Positions 19,844 to 32,914 of a stretch of 64,000 nt of DNA are shown one piece after another. The position numbers and the translations under genes are program-made. Numbering within the stretch: the first letter of the stretch is position 1; the number at the start of each line of letters is the position of its first letter. The DNA is taken from the NCBI GenBank assembly GCA_009738435.1, contig CP046522.1:62001-126000 (forward strand). The letters are read 5' to 3'. This stretch comes from Clostridium bovifaecis. Lineage in GTDB: Bacteria > Bacillota > Clostridia > Clostridiales > Clostridiaceae. The notes below the pieces were generated by a model. It searched no databases. It saw only the letters and a program-made list of their open reading frames with translations, and was not told the DNA's origin.

Positions 19844-19892
19844 AAACCCCCTTACTATGGTAGTTAATTTTATTATATACTATATTATAAAA

Positions 19893-19935
19893 TTAATTAC
19901 GAAATAGAAATAAATTGTGTCGTAATTTTCTTACG
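19893..19935. repeat. Short palindromic repeat, AATTACGA/TCGTAATT ends
   Basis: AATTACGAAATAGAAATAAA is followed by TTGTGTCGTAATTTTCTTA. The ends match those of the longer element at 49421-49489, and the inner AATAGAAATAAATTG matches the hairpin at 7352, so these are members of one dispersed family. Confidence 0.55.
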
Positions 19936-20012
19936 TGTGTATGGATACACTATTATAAAGTTTAAAGATGGTGGTATAATATTAAAAAATTCTACAAGTG
20001 GAGGCAAAAGGT

Positions 20013-21176
20013 ATGAAGATTCCTTATGTTATAACACCAGGACCAACTCAGGTTAGAGAAAATGTTAGACTTGCAAGGTCTATGGAAACTACGAACCCAG
20101 ATATAGATTTAGAGTTTTATGAGTTTTATAAAGAGACTTGTGAAAAGATGGCTGAGATTATGAATACCAAAAACCAAGTCAGAATACTATGCGGAGAAGG
20201 AATATTGGGATTAGAGGCAGCTTGTGCATCTCTAACTGAACAAGGAGACAGAGTACTTGTAATTGATAATGGTATTTTTGGCGAAGGTTTTAGTGACTTT
20301 GTAAAAATGTATGGAGGAGAGGTAGTATACTTTAAGGGGGATAGACAAAAAAGTATAGATATTGAAGAACTAGAAACTTTCCTGGAAAATGATAGTAACT
20401 TTAAATATGCTACAGTAGTACATTGTGATACTCCCTCAGGAGTTTTAAATGATATAAGTAAAATATGTCCTCTATTAAAGAGTAAGGGAATAATTACTGT
20501 GGTTGATACCGTAGCAGCTATGGTAGGAGAAGAGTTAAGAGTAGATGAATGGAAAATAGATATTGCTTTAGGCGGCTCTCAAAAGGCATTATCAGCGCCT
20601 CCAGGACTAACAATAGTAAGCATTAGTGATGCTGCTTTAAAGGCTATGGAAACTAGGAAGACTCCAATTACGGGTTTTTATTGTAATCTTTCTATATGGA
20701 AAAACTACTATGAAGAAAAGTGGTTCCCATATACGATGCCAATAAGTGATATAATTGGTTTACGACAAGCTATTGATAATATACTAGAGGAAGGTAAACT
20801 AAATGTAATAGAGAGACATAAAATTATAGCTGAGGCTACAAGGAATGTCATAAGAGAAGCAGGGCTTAATCTTTACATAAAAGCAGGGTATTCGAATACT
20901 GTTACTGTAGTCGAAGTACCAGAAGGGATAAAGGTGGAAGAATTATTAGAGTATATGAAGAAAAAGTATAATCTATTGATTTCTGGTTCATTCGGTTATT
21001 TAAAAGGAAAAGTTATTAGAATAGGACATATGGGTGAAAACGCTAGATTAGAAAAAACATTATTTGTATTGAATGGACTTGAGGATGGGTTAAAGGCTTT
21101 AGGATATGAATGCAAAGTAGGTATGGGCCAGGTATTTTTTAATAGTATAAAGGATACTCTTAGAGTGAATTCTTAA
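20013..21176 (+). CDS. Class V PLP-dependent aminotransferase (alanine-glyoxylate type)
   Basis: 387 residues of the class V fold, related to alanine-glyoxylate and serine-glyoxylate aminotransferases. The N-terminus TPGPTQVRENV is typical, VVDTVAAMVGE gives the PLP-ring Asp, and GGSQKALSAPPG supplies the PLP lysine (K191). The C-terminal domain ends with RIGHMGE. ATG at 20013 is preferred over an upstream in-frame GTG because GGAGG lies eight bases before it. A beta-carbonic anhydrase gene follows after 27 bp and probably shares the transcript. The amino donor and acceptor cannot be fixed from the sequence. Confidence 0.88.
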   Translation: MKIPYVITPGPTQVRENVRLARSMETTNPDIDLEFYEFYKETCEKMAEIMNTKNQVRILCGEGILGLEAACASLTEQGDRVLVIDNGIFGEGFSDFVKMYGGEVVYFKGDRQKSIDIEELETFLENDSNFKYATVVHCDTPSGVLNDISKICPLLKSKGIITVVDTVAAMVGEELRVDEWKIDIALGGSQKALSAPPGLTIVSISDAALKAMETRKTPITGFYCNLSIWKNYYEEKWFPYTMPISDIIGLRQAIDNILEEGKLNVIERHKIIAEATRNVIREAGLNLYIKAGYSNTVTVVEVPEGIKVEELLEYMKKKYNLLISGSFGYLKGKVIRIGHMGENARLEKTLFVLNGLEDGLKALGYECKVGMGQVFFNSIKDTLRVNS

Positions 21177-21203
21177 AAATAAATATAGGAGGAGATAAGG
21201 TTT

Positions 21204-21776
21204 ATGGGGCATGAAGAAGGCTTTAGTAAAAATATTGCAGATAAATTAGTAGGTGTTGAAAGTAAAGAGGATATTTTTCAGCAATACAGAAATACACCAA
21301 TTGAAAGCCTATTTCTTAGTCATAATATGGGAATTTCAAAGGAATACTCTTCAGCAGAATTATTAGTGGGAATGTGCATGGATAATCGTAAGCAATTAAA
21401 GATTCCAAGTAACTTCGCCTATATACTTCGTACTGGAGGTGGAAATTTAAGATTCAGTGAATTTAAAGTGTCTTATGCTATTGGAGTTGGCGGTGTTAAA
21501 GCTATAGCCTTAATAGGCCATAACAATTGTGGGATGGTAAACTTAATATCTAAAAAAGATAGGTTTATAAGAGGATTAGTTGAAAATGCAGGATGGGATG
21601 CTGAAAGAGCAGAGGAACACTTTATGAATTTTGCACCAATGTTTGAAATTGACGATGAAATTGAATTCGTATTAAGTGAAGCAAAAAGATTAAGAAATAA
21701 ATATCCTAAGATACTAATAGCACCCTTAATGTATAATGTAGAAGATAATCTATTGTATTTAATTAAAGAAATATAG
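21204..21776 (+). CDS. Beta-class carbonic anhydrase-like protein
   Basis: Carbonic anhydrase interconverts CO2 and bicarbonate. The 190-residue protein shows the complete beta-class zinc site: Cys58 with the Asp60-Arg62 dyad (CMDNR), then His106 and Cys109 (GHNNCG). A short N-terminal extension precedes the core. An AGGAGGAG site precedes the start. It sits directly behind the class V aminotransferase and before a terminator, so the two form an operon, perhaps linking bicarbonate supply with carbon-nitrogen metabolism; that link is an inference. Confidence 0.88.
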   Translation: MGHEEGFSKNIADKLVGVESKEDIFQQYRNTPIESLFLSHNMGISKEYSSAELLVGMCMDNRKQLKIPSNFAYILRTGGGNLRFSEFKVSYAIGVGGVKAIALIGHNNCGMVNLISKKDRFIRGLVENAGWDAERAEEHFMNFAPMFEIDDEIEFVLSEAKRLRNKYPKILIAPLMYNVEDNLLYLIKEI

Positions 21777-21804
21777 GGAAATGATAAAAAGTTAAATAAG
21801 ATTT

Positions 21805-21841
21805 GAGTGCAAACTTCAAGGGGTTCTTGCACTCTTTTTTA
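21805..21841 (+). terminator. Intrinsic terminator after the carbonic anhydrase gene
   Basis: Stem GAGTGCAA / TTGCACTC followed by six T residues. Confidence 0.88.
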
Positions 21842-22037
21842 TATGCTTTAGATTAACGACTTGAATAAAGCTTAACTATAAATATGTTGAGAATATTGGT
21901 ACAGCGAATAAGTTACACTGAAAAAATGATAGTATAATATAAGTTAACTATATAAATATTTAGTTAAAAAACATAAGATTTATGATATAATGTAATTATT
22001 TAGATAATTATGGAAAACTATAAGAGGAGAAGCAATT

Positions 22038-22481
22038 ATGGAAAGATATACGGAAATTGATGTTTTAATAGAAAGCTTAGAGGAAGAGCATAAAGAAAAT
22101 ATACCCAACTCATTTGCTGTAATGAAGCCAAAATTGATTGAATATATAGAGGGAGAGAAGATGGTAATGGCTTTTCCTGTTTTGGAATGGCAGTTAAACC
22201 CAAGGGGTGCAATGCAAGGGGGATTTATAACTGCTGCTTTTGATAATGTCTTTGGAGCTTGTTGTGTATATGAAGCTAAGGAACGATCTATTGCTACTGT
22301 AGACATAAGCACTACGTATCAAAGACCAATATTTAAAAATGATGAGTTGATAATAACTGTTTGGATAAAATCTAAAGGTAAGACCTTAATTCATCTTTTG
22401 GGAGAAGGGTATAACAAAGAAGGTAAGCTAATAGCTACAGCCAATACTAATTTTATACTTCTAAATAATAAAAATAAATAA
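22038..22481 (+). CDS. Hotdog-fold thioesterase (PaaI type)
   Basis: A 147-residue hotdog protein. The motif WQLNPRGAMQGGFITAAFDNV is the PaaI/YdiI-type acyl-CoA thioesterase signature (glycine-rich turn, then the Asp at the start of the next helix), and VDISTTYQRPI follows in the second half. Such enzymes hydrolyse acyl-CoA thioesters; the substrate is unknown. AGAGGAGA precedes the ATG. It is a single-gene unit between terminators. Confidence 0.88.
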   Translation: MERYTEIDVLIESLEEEHKENIPNSFAVMKPKLIEYIEGEKMVMAFPVLEWQLNPRGAMQGGFITAAFDNVFGACCVYEAKERSIATVDISTTYQRPIFKNDELIITVWIKSKGKTLIHLLGEGYNKEGKLIATANTNFILLNNKNK

Positions 22482-22510
22482 CTAATTGATAAATGTGTAT
22501 TATAAAAATA

Positions 22511-22545
22511 TAGGGGTAAAGCTGTCTAAGCTTTACCCTTTATTT
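22511..22545 (+). terminator. Intrinsic terminator after the thioesterase gene
   Basis: Stem GGGTAAAGCT / AGCTTTACCC followed by a T-rich tract. Confidence 0.85.
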
Positions 22546-22592
22546 TTTAATGTAACAACTTAGACTGTATATGGGAAAAATTCGAAGTTATA

Positions 22593-22634
22593 TTGACGCG
22601 AGCGCCCTAGTGTGTTATAATAATAGTACACTAG
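22593..22634 (+). promoter_or_regulatory. Promoter with overlapping inverted repeat for the gntR-ABC operon
   Basis: TTGACG (22593-22598) and TATAAT (22616-22621) are separated by 17 bp. A perfect inverted repeat CTAGTGT (22607-22613) / ACACTAG (22628-22634) spans the -10 box. Its position and symmetry suit an autorepressor site for the GntR protein encoded 62 bp downstream. Confidence 0.85.
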
Positions 22635-22695
22635 AACAATAAAACAGTAGAACAACAATACAGCATAAGATAAGATAATTCATCGGAGGTGTGAT

Positions 22696-23061
22696 ATGGG
22701 AATAATATTTGACGAGAATACGCCTATTTATGTTCAGATAATGAATATGATAAAGAAGCAAATAGTTTCAAAAGAGTTAAAGGGAGGAGATAAATTGGCT
22801 TCTGTAAGAGATCTATCAACAGAATTGAAGGTTAATCCAAATACAATTCAAAGAGCATATAAGGAACTTGAAAGAGAAGGGCTCGCCTATACACAAAGAG
22901 GAATGGGAACATTTATAATTGAAGATGAAAATGTAATATATAATCTAAGACGTGATACGGCAAAGGAAGTAATGAGTACTTTTATAGAAGGAATGAAGCA
23001 TTTGGGATTTAATAATGATGAGATAATAGATTTAGTATCTAAGAATTTGAAGGAGGAATAA
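22696..23061 (+). CDS. GntR-family transcriptional regulator, YtrA type
   Basis: 121 residues: a GntR winged-helix domain (about residues 10-75, with GDKLASVRDLSTELKVN and NTIQRAYKELEREGL) and only a short C-terminal helix, which defines the YtrA subfamily usually found beside ABC transporter genes. These regulators repress their own operon and respond to cell-envelope stress or antibiotics. The start has a GGAGGTG site. The stop codon overlaps the ATG of the ABC ATPase gene, so the two are translationally coupled. A palindrome over the promoter is the likely operator. Confidence 0.92.
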   Translation: MGIIFDENTPIYVQIMNMIKKQIVSKELKGGDKLASVRDLSTELKVNPNTIQRAYKELEREGLAYTQRGMGTFIIEDENVIYNLRRDTAKEVMSTFIEGMKHLGFNNDEIIDLVSKNLKEE

Positions 23062-23759
23062 TGATGGATGTTATATTAGAAACAAAAGGTTTAGCTAAAA
23101 GCTATTTTAATAAAAGAGCATTAAGAGGTGTAGATTTATCCTTAGAAAAGGGAAAAGTCTTAGGACTACTAGGGCCAAATGGAAGTGGTAAAACAACCTT
23201 TATAAAAATCGCTGCAGGAGTCTTAAGACAATCAAGTGGAGAGGTTTTAATAGATGGCAATAAGCCAGGAGTTACGACAAAAGCAGTTATTTCTTATCTT
23301 CCAGATAGAAACTATCTATATAAGTGGATGAAGATAAAAGATGCAGTAGAATTTTTTAGAGACTTTTATATGGATTTTGATGAAGCTAAATGCGATGAAC
23401 TTTTGAAGTTTATGGATTTAAACAAAGATTTAAAAATAACTGCTCTATCAAAAGGTATGATGGAAAAGTTAAATTTAACATTAGTGTTATCAAGAAAAGC
23501 TAAGTTATATATTCTAGATGAACCTTTAGCGGGAGTTGATCCAGTAGCTAGAGAAAAAATATTGGATGCGATTATACAAAGTTATAATGAAGAAAGCTCA
23601 ATGCTTATAACAACACATCTTGTAAAGGATATTGAAAGAGTGTTTGATGATGTAGCTTTCATAAGGGATGGGGAGGTAGTTCTCTCAGGGAATGCAGAAG
23701 ATTTAAGGCTTGAAAAAGGTAAGTCTATTGACGAATTATTTAGGGAGGTATTTGAATAA
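23061..23759 (+). CDS. ABC transporter ATP-binding protein
   Basis: 232 residues with Walker A GPNGSGKT, a signature region reduced to LSKGMMEKL, Walker B LYILDEPLAGVDP and a switch histidine (TTHLV). The sequence is that of an ABC-2 exporter ATPase. ATG at 23061 overlaps the gntR stop; a second ATG at 23064 sits seven bases after AGGAGG and may be the true start. It pairs with the permease that begins at its own stop codon. Confidence 0.92.
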   Translation: MMDVILETKGLAKSYFNKRALRGVDLSLEKGKVLGLLGPNGSGKTTFIKIAAGVLRQSSGEVLIDGNKPGVTTKAVISYLPDRNYLYKWMKIKDAVEFFRDFYMDFDEAKCDELLKFMDLNKDLKITALSKGMMEKLNLTLVLSRKAKLYILDEPLAGVDPVAREKILDAIIQSYNEESSMLITTHLVKDIERVFDDVAFIRDGEVVLSGNAEDLRLEKGKSIDELFREVFE

Positions 23760-24550
23760 TGGGTAAGCTTTTAAAGTATGAAATTAAAGGAAACTATAAG
23801 TTATTTTTAGGAATGTTTGCTATTACAGCTTTATTAAATATTTTGCTTTTAACAAGAATCCATGTGTGGAATACAGGAATCATAGTTGCATTGTTTTCAA
23901 TGGTAAGTGTAGCATTATTTGTAGTAGCGTTAGTGTTTGTAGTAAATTCTTTTAAAAATGAGATGTATGAAGATAGAGGATATCTAACCTTTACATTACC
24001 TGTAAGTGGAAACAAAATATTAGCTTCAAAGATTATAGCTGCAGTAATTTGGTTTATTGGGGCAGGAATTCTAACTCTAATATTTGCTAGAATATTGGTA
24101 GGCTACGCGGATCCAGAAGTTATTACTCAAATAAATATGTATGTAAATACAAAGGCAGTTTTCTTATTATCAACATTATTTAGTTTAATTAATCTGATAA
24201 TGATACTTTTAATGATTTATTTTTCTATAACAGTAACTAGAGTAGCATTAAGAAAAAAGAAAATGAGCGGATTTCTAGGGTTTCTAGCATTTATATTATT
24301 AAATATTATAATATTCTATATAGACTATAAGATAGTTCAACTATTTCCTCAGGCGATTAGTCTTAAATTAGGATTTCTTGATGGGACTCAAACGAGTGTA
24401 GGGCTATTAAAAGTAGATAATCAATCTATGATATCAATTAATAATGCATCTCTTGATATAAATATAGCATCAGTTATTTATAATATCATAGTATATATAG
24501 GGTTATTTTTATCAACAGGTTATCTAATAGATAATAAAATAGATATATAA
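23759..24550 (+). CDS. ABC-2 type permease
   Basis: 263 residues with six predicted membrane segments and a short cytoplasmic N-terminus (GKLLKYEIKGNYKLF), typical of the ABC-2 permeases that accompany YtrA-type GntR operons. The ATG overlaps the stop of the ATPase gene by one base. The substrate is unknown; antibiotic or lipid-related export is common for this group. Confidence 0.85.
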   Translation: MGKLLKYEIKGNYKLFLGMFAITALLNILLLTRIHVWNTGIIVALFSMVSVALFVVALVFVVNSFKNEMYEDRGYLTFTLPVSGNKILASKIIAAVIWFIGAGILTLIFARILVGYADPEVITQINMYVNTKAVFLLSTLFSLINLIMILLMIYFSITVTRVALRKKKMSGFLGFLAFILLNIIIFYIDYKIVQLFPQAISLKLGFLDGTQTSVGLLKVDNQSMISINNASLDINIASVIYNIIVYIGLFLSTGYLIDNKIDI

Positions 24551-24634
24551 AGAAAGTTATGAAGTTATATTATGTTAATTGATTAGGGAAAATAATCATT
24601 TAATGCAATAGATTAGTTTAATAAAGGGGTAGAA

Positions 24635-25378
24635 ATGAAGTTAAAAAGAAGGTTTTTGGGATTAGCAATTAGTTTTATTTTGATAGTTTCATTAAGTGGG
24701 TGTGGATTTAAAATTACATCTGGTAGTACCAAAACTAGTGGTAAGGCTACAGTAGATAAAAAAACTATAGAACTAGAAGGGGCAAAGGAAGTAATAGTAA
24801 AGATAAATATGGGCGTGGGGAATTTAATCATTGATAAAAGTACGGATAAGATGATGGATGGAAGATTTACCTATATAAATCCTGGATGGAAACCAGAAGT
24901 TGATTATAATGTACAGACAGAAAAAGGAGCTATAAATATAAACCAACCTTCTTCAATGAGTAATAACACAAAATTAGGAGCTAATGATTATAGATGGGAT
25001 TTATCCTTTAATAAAGATATACCTATAAATATGGATATTAATATGGGCGTAGGAGAAGCAGAACTAAATTTTCAAGAGCTTAATATAAAAAAACTGAGTG
25101 TAAAATCAGGAGTGGGAGAAGCTACTATCGATTTTTCTGGTAATTATAATGGTAATGTAGATGTTGATATTGAAGGTGGAATAGGAGAAACGACAATATA
25201 TCTGCCCAAAAATATAGGAGTAAGAGTTAAACCGGATAAAGGAATTGGAAGCATTAAAGTCTATGGGTTAAAGGAAGAAAACAATGAGTATACAAATGAT
25301 AGCTACGGAAAAACGCAAAATAATATTTTTGTAGATATAAAGGTAGGTATTGGTGATTTAAAGGTAAAATCAAAGTAA
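24635..25378 (+). CDS. Lipoprotein with LiaF-like/toast-rack repeat domain
   Basis: 247 residues with a lipoprotein signal (SLSGCG, Cys about 23). The rest is a repeating beta structure in which the motif MGVGNLIID, MGVGEAELN, GVGEATIDF, GIGETTIYL, GIGSIKVY and GIGDLKVKS recurs about every 20-40 residues. This glycine-turn pattern is that of the LiaF-type C-terminal and related toast-rack domains linked to envelope-stress sensing. It follows the GntR/ABC operon by 84 bp with no terminator between, and is likely co-transcribed with it. Confidence 0.82.
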   Translation: MKLKRRFLGLAISFILIVSLSGCGFKITSGSTKTSGKATVDKKTIELEGAKEVIVKINMGVGNLIIDKSTDKMMDGRFTYINPGWKPEVDYNVQTEKGAININQPSSMSNNTKLGANDYRWDLSFNKDIPINMDINMGVGEAELNFQELNIKKLSVKSGVGEATIDFSGNYNGNVDVDIEGGIGETTIYLPKNIGVRVKPDKGIGSIKVYGLKEENNEYTNDSYGKTQNNIFVDIKVGIGDLKVKSK

Positions 25379-25404
25379 GAAACCAAAATAGTTAGCGTTG
25401 ATAA

Positions 25405-25447
25405 AAAGAGAATGCATTAATATATTAATGCATTCTCTTTAATTTTT
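25405..25447 (+). terminator. Intrinsic terminator of the gntR operon
   Basis: Perfect palindrome with arms AAAGAGAATGCATTAATA / TATTAATGCATTCTCTTT and trailing T residues. Confidence 0.88.
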
Positions 25448-25524
25448 TTGATATTTAGAGAGTTTTTGTAATATGATAAAATAATGAGTAAAATATTTAT
25501 AGAAGCAAAACTGGGGGTGGAAAT

Positions 25525-26421
25525 ATGAGTAGGATATTTACAAACAGAAATAAGGATATAAGATCAGGATTTAAACTACTATTGTTTATTGCAAGTTATA
25601 CTATACTAGTCGGTTTATCCATGGACATATTAGTAAGACTTATTATAAAAAATGTATTTAAAAGAACTTCTAAATTACAAATATATTTAGAGGTTCAAAA
25701 TTATCTAATAAATAGTCAAGCAGGATTAATCATAATCAAGTTGGTAGAGACTATAGTGTTATTTATAGTTGTGTTTATACTGCTAAAAGGATTAGAGGGT
25801 AAGGGTTTAAAAGATATTGGATTAAACTCTTTAAAGAAGAATATGAAGGGGTTATTAGTAGGATTGATACTAGGTGCTGTATCCATGACAGCAATATTTA
25901 TTATATTATTAGTTTCAAACAATATCATTTTGTCTGATTCTCTAGTTGAGCCCAATTTTACAAGCAGTATTTTACTTGGCATTCCTCTGTTTATATTAGT
26001 AGCTATTAGCGAAGAAGTTATGTGTAGAGGATACATATTAAATACTCTAAATCAAATGAGAAAGCCATGGATATCTGCTATACTATCATCAGCTATATTT
26101 GCAGCTCTTCATTTAGCTAATCCAAATGTAAAGATACTAGGCATATTAAATATATTTTTAGTTGGAATACTATTTTCTTATATGTATATAAGAACAAAAA
26201 GCCTATGGATGCCTATAGGATATCATTTCACATGGAACTATTTTCAGGGAAATATATTTGGATTTCCTGTTAGCGGACAAACACAATCAAACGGGATATA
26301 CATTATAGAAAGTGTTAGAGAAAACATTTTAACTGGGGGAACTTTTGGACCAGAAGCGGGGATTTTAAGTACTATAATTATAATAGTGGGCATTTTTTTA
26401 GTATGGATATTTACTGAATAG
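25525..26421 (+). CDS. CPBP-family intramembrane metalloprotease
   Basis: 298 residues with about eight hydrophobic segments. It carries the CAAX-protease/bacteriocin-processing signature: SEEVMCRGY (EExxxR), then AALHL (metal-ligand His) and YHFTWN (His near the C-terminus). Members act in prenyl-protein processing, bacteriocin immunity or envelope signalling. The start follows TGGGGGTGG. The final hydrophobic segment ends at residue 298. Confidence 0.88.
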   Translation: MSRIFTNRNKDIRSGFKLLLFIASYTILVGLSMDILVRLIIKNVFKRTSKLQIYLEVQNYLINSQAGLIIIKLVETIVLFIVVFILLKGLEGKGLKDIGLNSLKKNMKGLLVGLILGAVSMTAIFIILLVSNNIILSDSLVEPNFTSSILLGIPLFILVAISEEVMCRGYILNTLNQMRKPWISAILSSAIFAALHLANPNVKILGILNIFLVGILFSYMYIRTKSLWMPIGYHFTWNYFQGNIFGFPVSGQTQSNGIYIIESVRENILTGGTFGPEAGILSTIIIIVGIFLVWIFTE

Positions 26422-26620
26422 AAATATTTTGCCGCATAAAGTATTTCAGTGGAGAAGCCCTGAAAGGCAGTGGAGGAGTGGAGCGGTGGAGAACTTTAAA
26501 CAAGAGTATCTCTCCACCTTCTTCATTTTGCGCTTTAGCGCCTACGTTGCTTCACTATAAGAAAATTCCGCTAAAATTTTCTTATATAGCGTATACTTTG
26601 CCACGAGTATCAGTGTATGA
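26422..26620 (+). repeat. Composite palindromic repeat upstream of rRNA operon 2
   Basis: Homologous to the block at 7224-7415. The shared parts are AATAGAAATATTTTGCCGC, AGTGGAGAAGCCCTGAAAGG, the arm GTGGAGGAGTGG and its partner TCTCTCCACC, a new palindrome TATAAGAAAATT/AATTTTCTTATA, then the ACTTTGCCACGAGTATCAG stretch. Its beginning also matches the repeat at 49428. The 555 bp between the CPBP gene and 16S hold only this repeat, the palindrome at 26751 and the promoter. Confidence 0.7.
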
Positions 26621-26704
26621 AAAAAGGAGAAATATTAAAAAAATGAGAGGAATAATAGTATAAGTTCGGATAGTTGCAGATAATAACTAACATGATATGA
26701 GTAA

Positions 26705-26749
26705 TTTTGATAAGATAATCCATGTCGTCACGAGAGATTAGCAAGAACA
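26705..26749 (+). promoter_or_regulatory. Conserved island upstream of the rRNA operon 2 promoter
   Basis: Second copy of the island described at 7499 (ATTTTGATAAGATAATCC, then ATGTCGTCACGAGAGATTAG), 139 bp before the -35 box. Confidence 0.5.
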
Positions 26750-26750
26750 G

Positions 26751-26830
26751 TAGCTAGTCACTAATCACCAATCGCTAATAATTAAATTTTAATTTGTATT
26801 TTGGAGACTAGAGATTAGCGATTAGAGGTT
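26751..26830 (+). repeat. Imperfect palindrome of the CTAGTCACTAATC family
   Basis: TAGCTAGTCACTAATCACC, an AT-rich middle, then GAGACTAGAGATTAGCGATT; the arms are partly complementary. Confidence 0.6.
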
Positions 26831-26843
26831 GTGAAAAAAAGTG

Positions 26844-26872
26844 TTGACAAGTAAGAATGAAGTTGTTATACT
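26844..26872 (+). promoter_or_regulatory. rRNA operon 2 promoter
   Basis: TTGACA (26844-26849) and TATACT (26867-26872) with 17 bp spacing, followed by a leader that matches operon 1 from GCTGTCAAATGACGGCG onward. Confidence 0.93.
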
Positions 26873-26977
26873 AAATAAGCTGTCAAATGACGGCGAAAAC
26901 AATTGGTCTTTGAAAATTAAACAGAATTAAGGTAAAAATGCCAGTCAATAAACTTTATGAGTAACAGATTAAACTTT

Positions 26978-28487
<1,510 letters not shown>

Positions 28488-28753
28488 TAGGGAGAAATGG
28501 AAGCTTACGCTTTCATAGACTGGACTTAATTCTGTTTAATTTTGAGAGACCAAAATCTCTCTAATGACGTTAAACACTAACGTGTTTAACAAAGCGACCA
28601 TCATAAAATCATAGATTTTAGATGTCTGCTTTTGTTCTTTGAAAATTGCACAGTGTATATAAAGATTAAACCTAGATTAATGAAACTCACTCAGCAGAGC
28701 TGAGGAGTACTGATTTGTTAACAAAATCAAAGAGATTTTGACAAATCATGTAA
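28488..28753 (+). other. 16S-23S spacer without tRNA genes, operon 2
   Basis: Matches the operon 1 spacer base for base as far as I can see, including boxA-like, 23S stem arm and TGATTTGT hairpin. Confidence 0.8.
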
Positions 28754-31656
<2,903 letters not shown>

Positions 31657-31906
31657 TATATATGAAACTCATTCAGCAAAGCTGATGAGTACTGATTTGT
31701 ATCAGAATCGAAGATTCTGACAAATCATGTACACTGTGCAATTTTGAGAGAATAACTCTCAAAGAGAATCGCTAATAGCTAGTCACTAATCTCTAAAATG
31801 ATAGGGATTAGCGAATAGAGACTAGGGATTAAAAGTAAGGCTAAGTTTAAACATAGGTATAAGGAATAATATCTAGATGCCTAATTTATAACTCAGGCCC
31901 CAAAAA
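31657..31906 (+). other. 23S-5S spacer with palindromic repeat, operon 2
   Basis: Begins like the operon 1 spacer (TGATTTGT hairpin and 23S stem arm), then carries a CTAGTCACTAATC-family palindrome (about 31775-31832) and a 75-base tail before 5S. The whole spacer is repeated at 38946-39195. Confidence 0.75.
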
Positions 31907-32024
31907 ATCTGGTGGTTATGGCTTGAAGGTAACACCCGTTCCCATACCGAACACGAAGGTTAAGCTTCAAAGCGCCGATGGTACTGCACTGGAGACGGTG
32001 TGGAAGAGTAGGTCGCCGCCGGGT
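31907..32024 (+). rRNA. rrf: 5S ribosomal RNA, operon 2, first copy
   Basis: 118 nt, identical to the operon 1 and operon 3 copies. It is followed after six bases by tRNA-Phe. Confidence 0.96.
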
Positions 32025-32030
32025 AAGTAT

Positions 32031-32106
<76 letters not shown>

Positions 32107-32238
32107 AAATACAAATAAATTAAACTCTTGAGCTGATGCTCATGGGTACTGATTTGTTACTAAAATCACTCGAAGAGTAAGCGATTCGCACCAAATTATA
32201 AATTTGGGCTCTCTGTTTAAGATTTTGACAAATCATGC

Positions 32239-32356
32239 ATCTGGTGATTATGGCTTGAAGGCAACACCCGTTCCCATACCGAACACGAAGGTTAAGCTTC
32301 AAAGCGCCGATGGTACTGCACTGGAGACGGTGTGGAAGAGTAGGTCGTCGCCGGGT
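32239..32356 (+). rRNA. rrf: 5S ribosomal RNA, operon 2, second copy
   Basis: 118 nt, differing from the first copy at a few bases (GGTGATTATGG for GGTGGTTATGG, GGCAAC for GGTAAC, GTCGTCG for GTCGCCG). The 132 bp before it (32107-32238) contain the TGATTTGT...ACAAATCA arms usual for 23S-5S spacers, but no 23S gene. Confidence 0.95.
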
Positions 32357-32362
32357 AAATAT

Positions 32363-32437
<75 letters not shown>

Positions 32438-32438
<1 letters not shown>

Positions 32439-32472
32439 AGATTCTGATTAAAATTGTAATCAGAATCTTTTA
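32438..32472 (+). terminator. Terminator of rRNA operon 2
   Basis: Stem AAGATTCTGATTA / TAATCAGAATCTT followed by T residues, directly after the second tRNA-Phe. Confidence 0.88.
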
Positions 32473-32593
32473 TTTTTCTCAAGTTGTTCTGCTGGAAAGA
32501 CTAAATATCTATATTTAAAAGTTAGCATTTTGCAATACAAAGATGATAAAATGTTGAAAAATAATATATTTATAAAAAAATTTGCATAAGCTG

Positions 32594-32622
32594 TTGACAA
32601 GTGTCATTATGATTGATATAAT
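32594..32622 (+). promoter_or_regulatory. Promoter of the tRNA-Lys gene
   Basis: TTGACA (32594-32599) and TATAAT (32617-32622) with 17 bp spacing, 42 bp before tRNA-Lys. It resembles the rRNA promoters in strength. Confidence 0.9.
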
Positions 32623-32663
32623 AATCAATGTGCTTGAGAACAAGCAAGCTATGAAACCAACAT

Positions 32664-32739
32664 GATTCACTAGCTCAGTCGGTAGAGCACTTGACTTTTA
32701 ATCAAGTTGTCCGGGGTTCGATTCCCCGGTGGATCACCA
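32664..32739 (+). tRNA. tRNA-Lys (anticodon TTT), second gene
   Basis: Identical to the tRNA at 12750, but here with its own promoter and terminator rather than trailing a 5S gene. Confidence 0.97.
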
Positions 32740-32740
32740 A

Positions 32741-32768
32741 CCGCATCTAAAGAGATGCGGTTTTTTTA
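32741..32768 (+). terminator. Terminator of tRNA-Lys
   Basis: Perfect stem CCGCATCT / AGATGCGG with an AAAG loop and seven or more T residues. Confidence 0.92.
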
Positions 32769-32812
32769 TTGAATTATTCTATTTTATTTATGAAAAGCTA
32801 TTGAATGGAGGG

Positions 32813-32847
32813 ATAGGCTGCTAAAATTTTAGTAGCCTATTTTTTTA
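32813..32847 (+). terminator. Second terminator-like palindrome before the foldase gene
   Basis: ATAGGCTGCTAAAA / TTTTAGTAGCCTAT followed by T residues. It lies 68 bp before the next gene and has no gene of its own, so it may be a back-up terminator or an attenuator. Confidence 0.65.
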
Positions 32848-32914
32848 TTTAATTGTATGGTATTATGAAAAGGTGCATTTTAAAATTTATAAATAAATTT
32901 AAAGGAGTTTAAAA

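Noticed and set aside
26478..26663. 61-residue open frame upstream of rRNA operon 2
   Set aside because: It covers the palindromic repeats and has no ribosome site; it is repeat sequence, not a gene.
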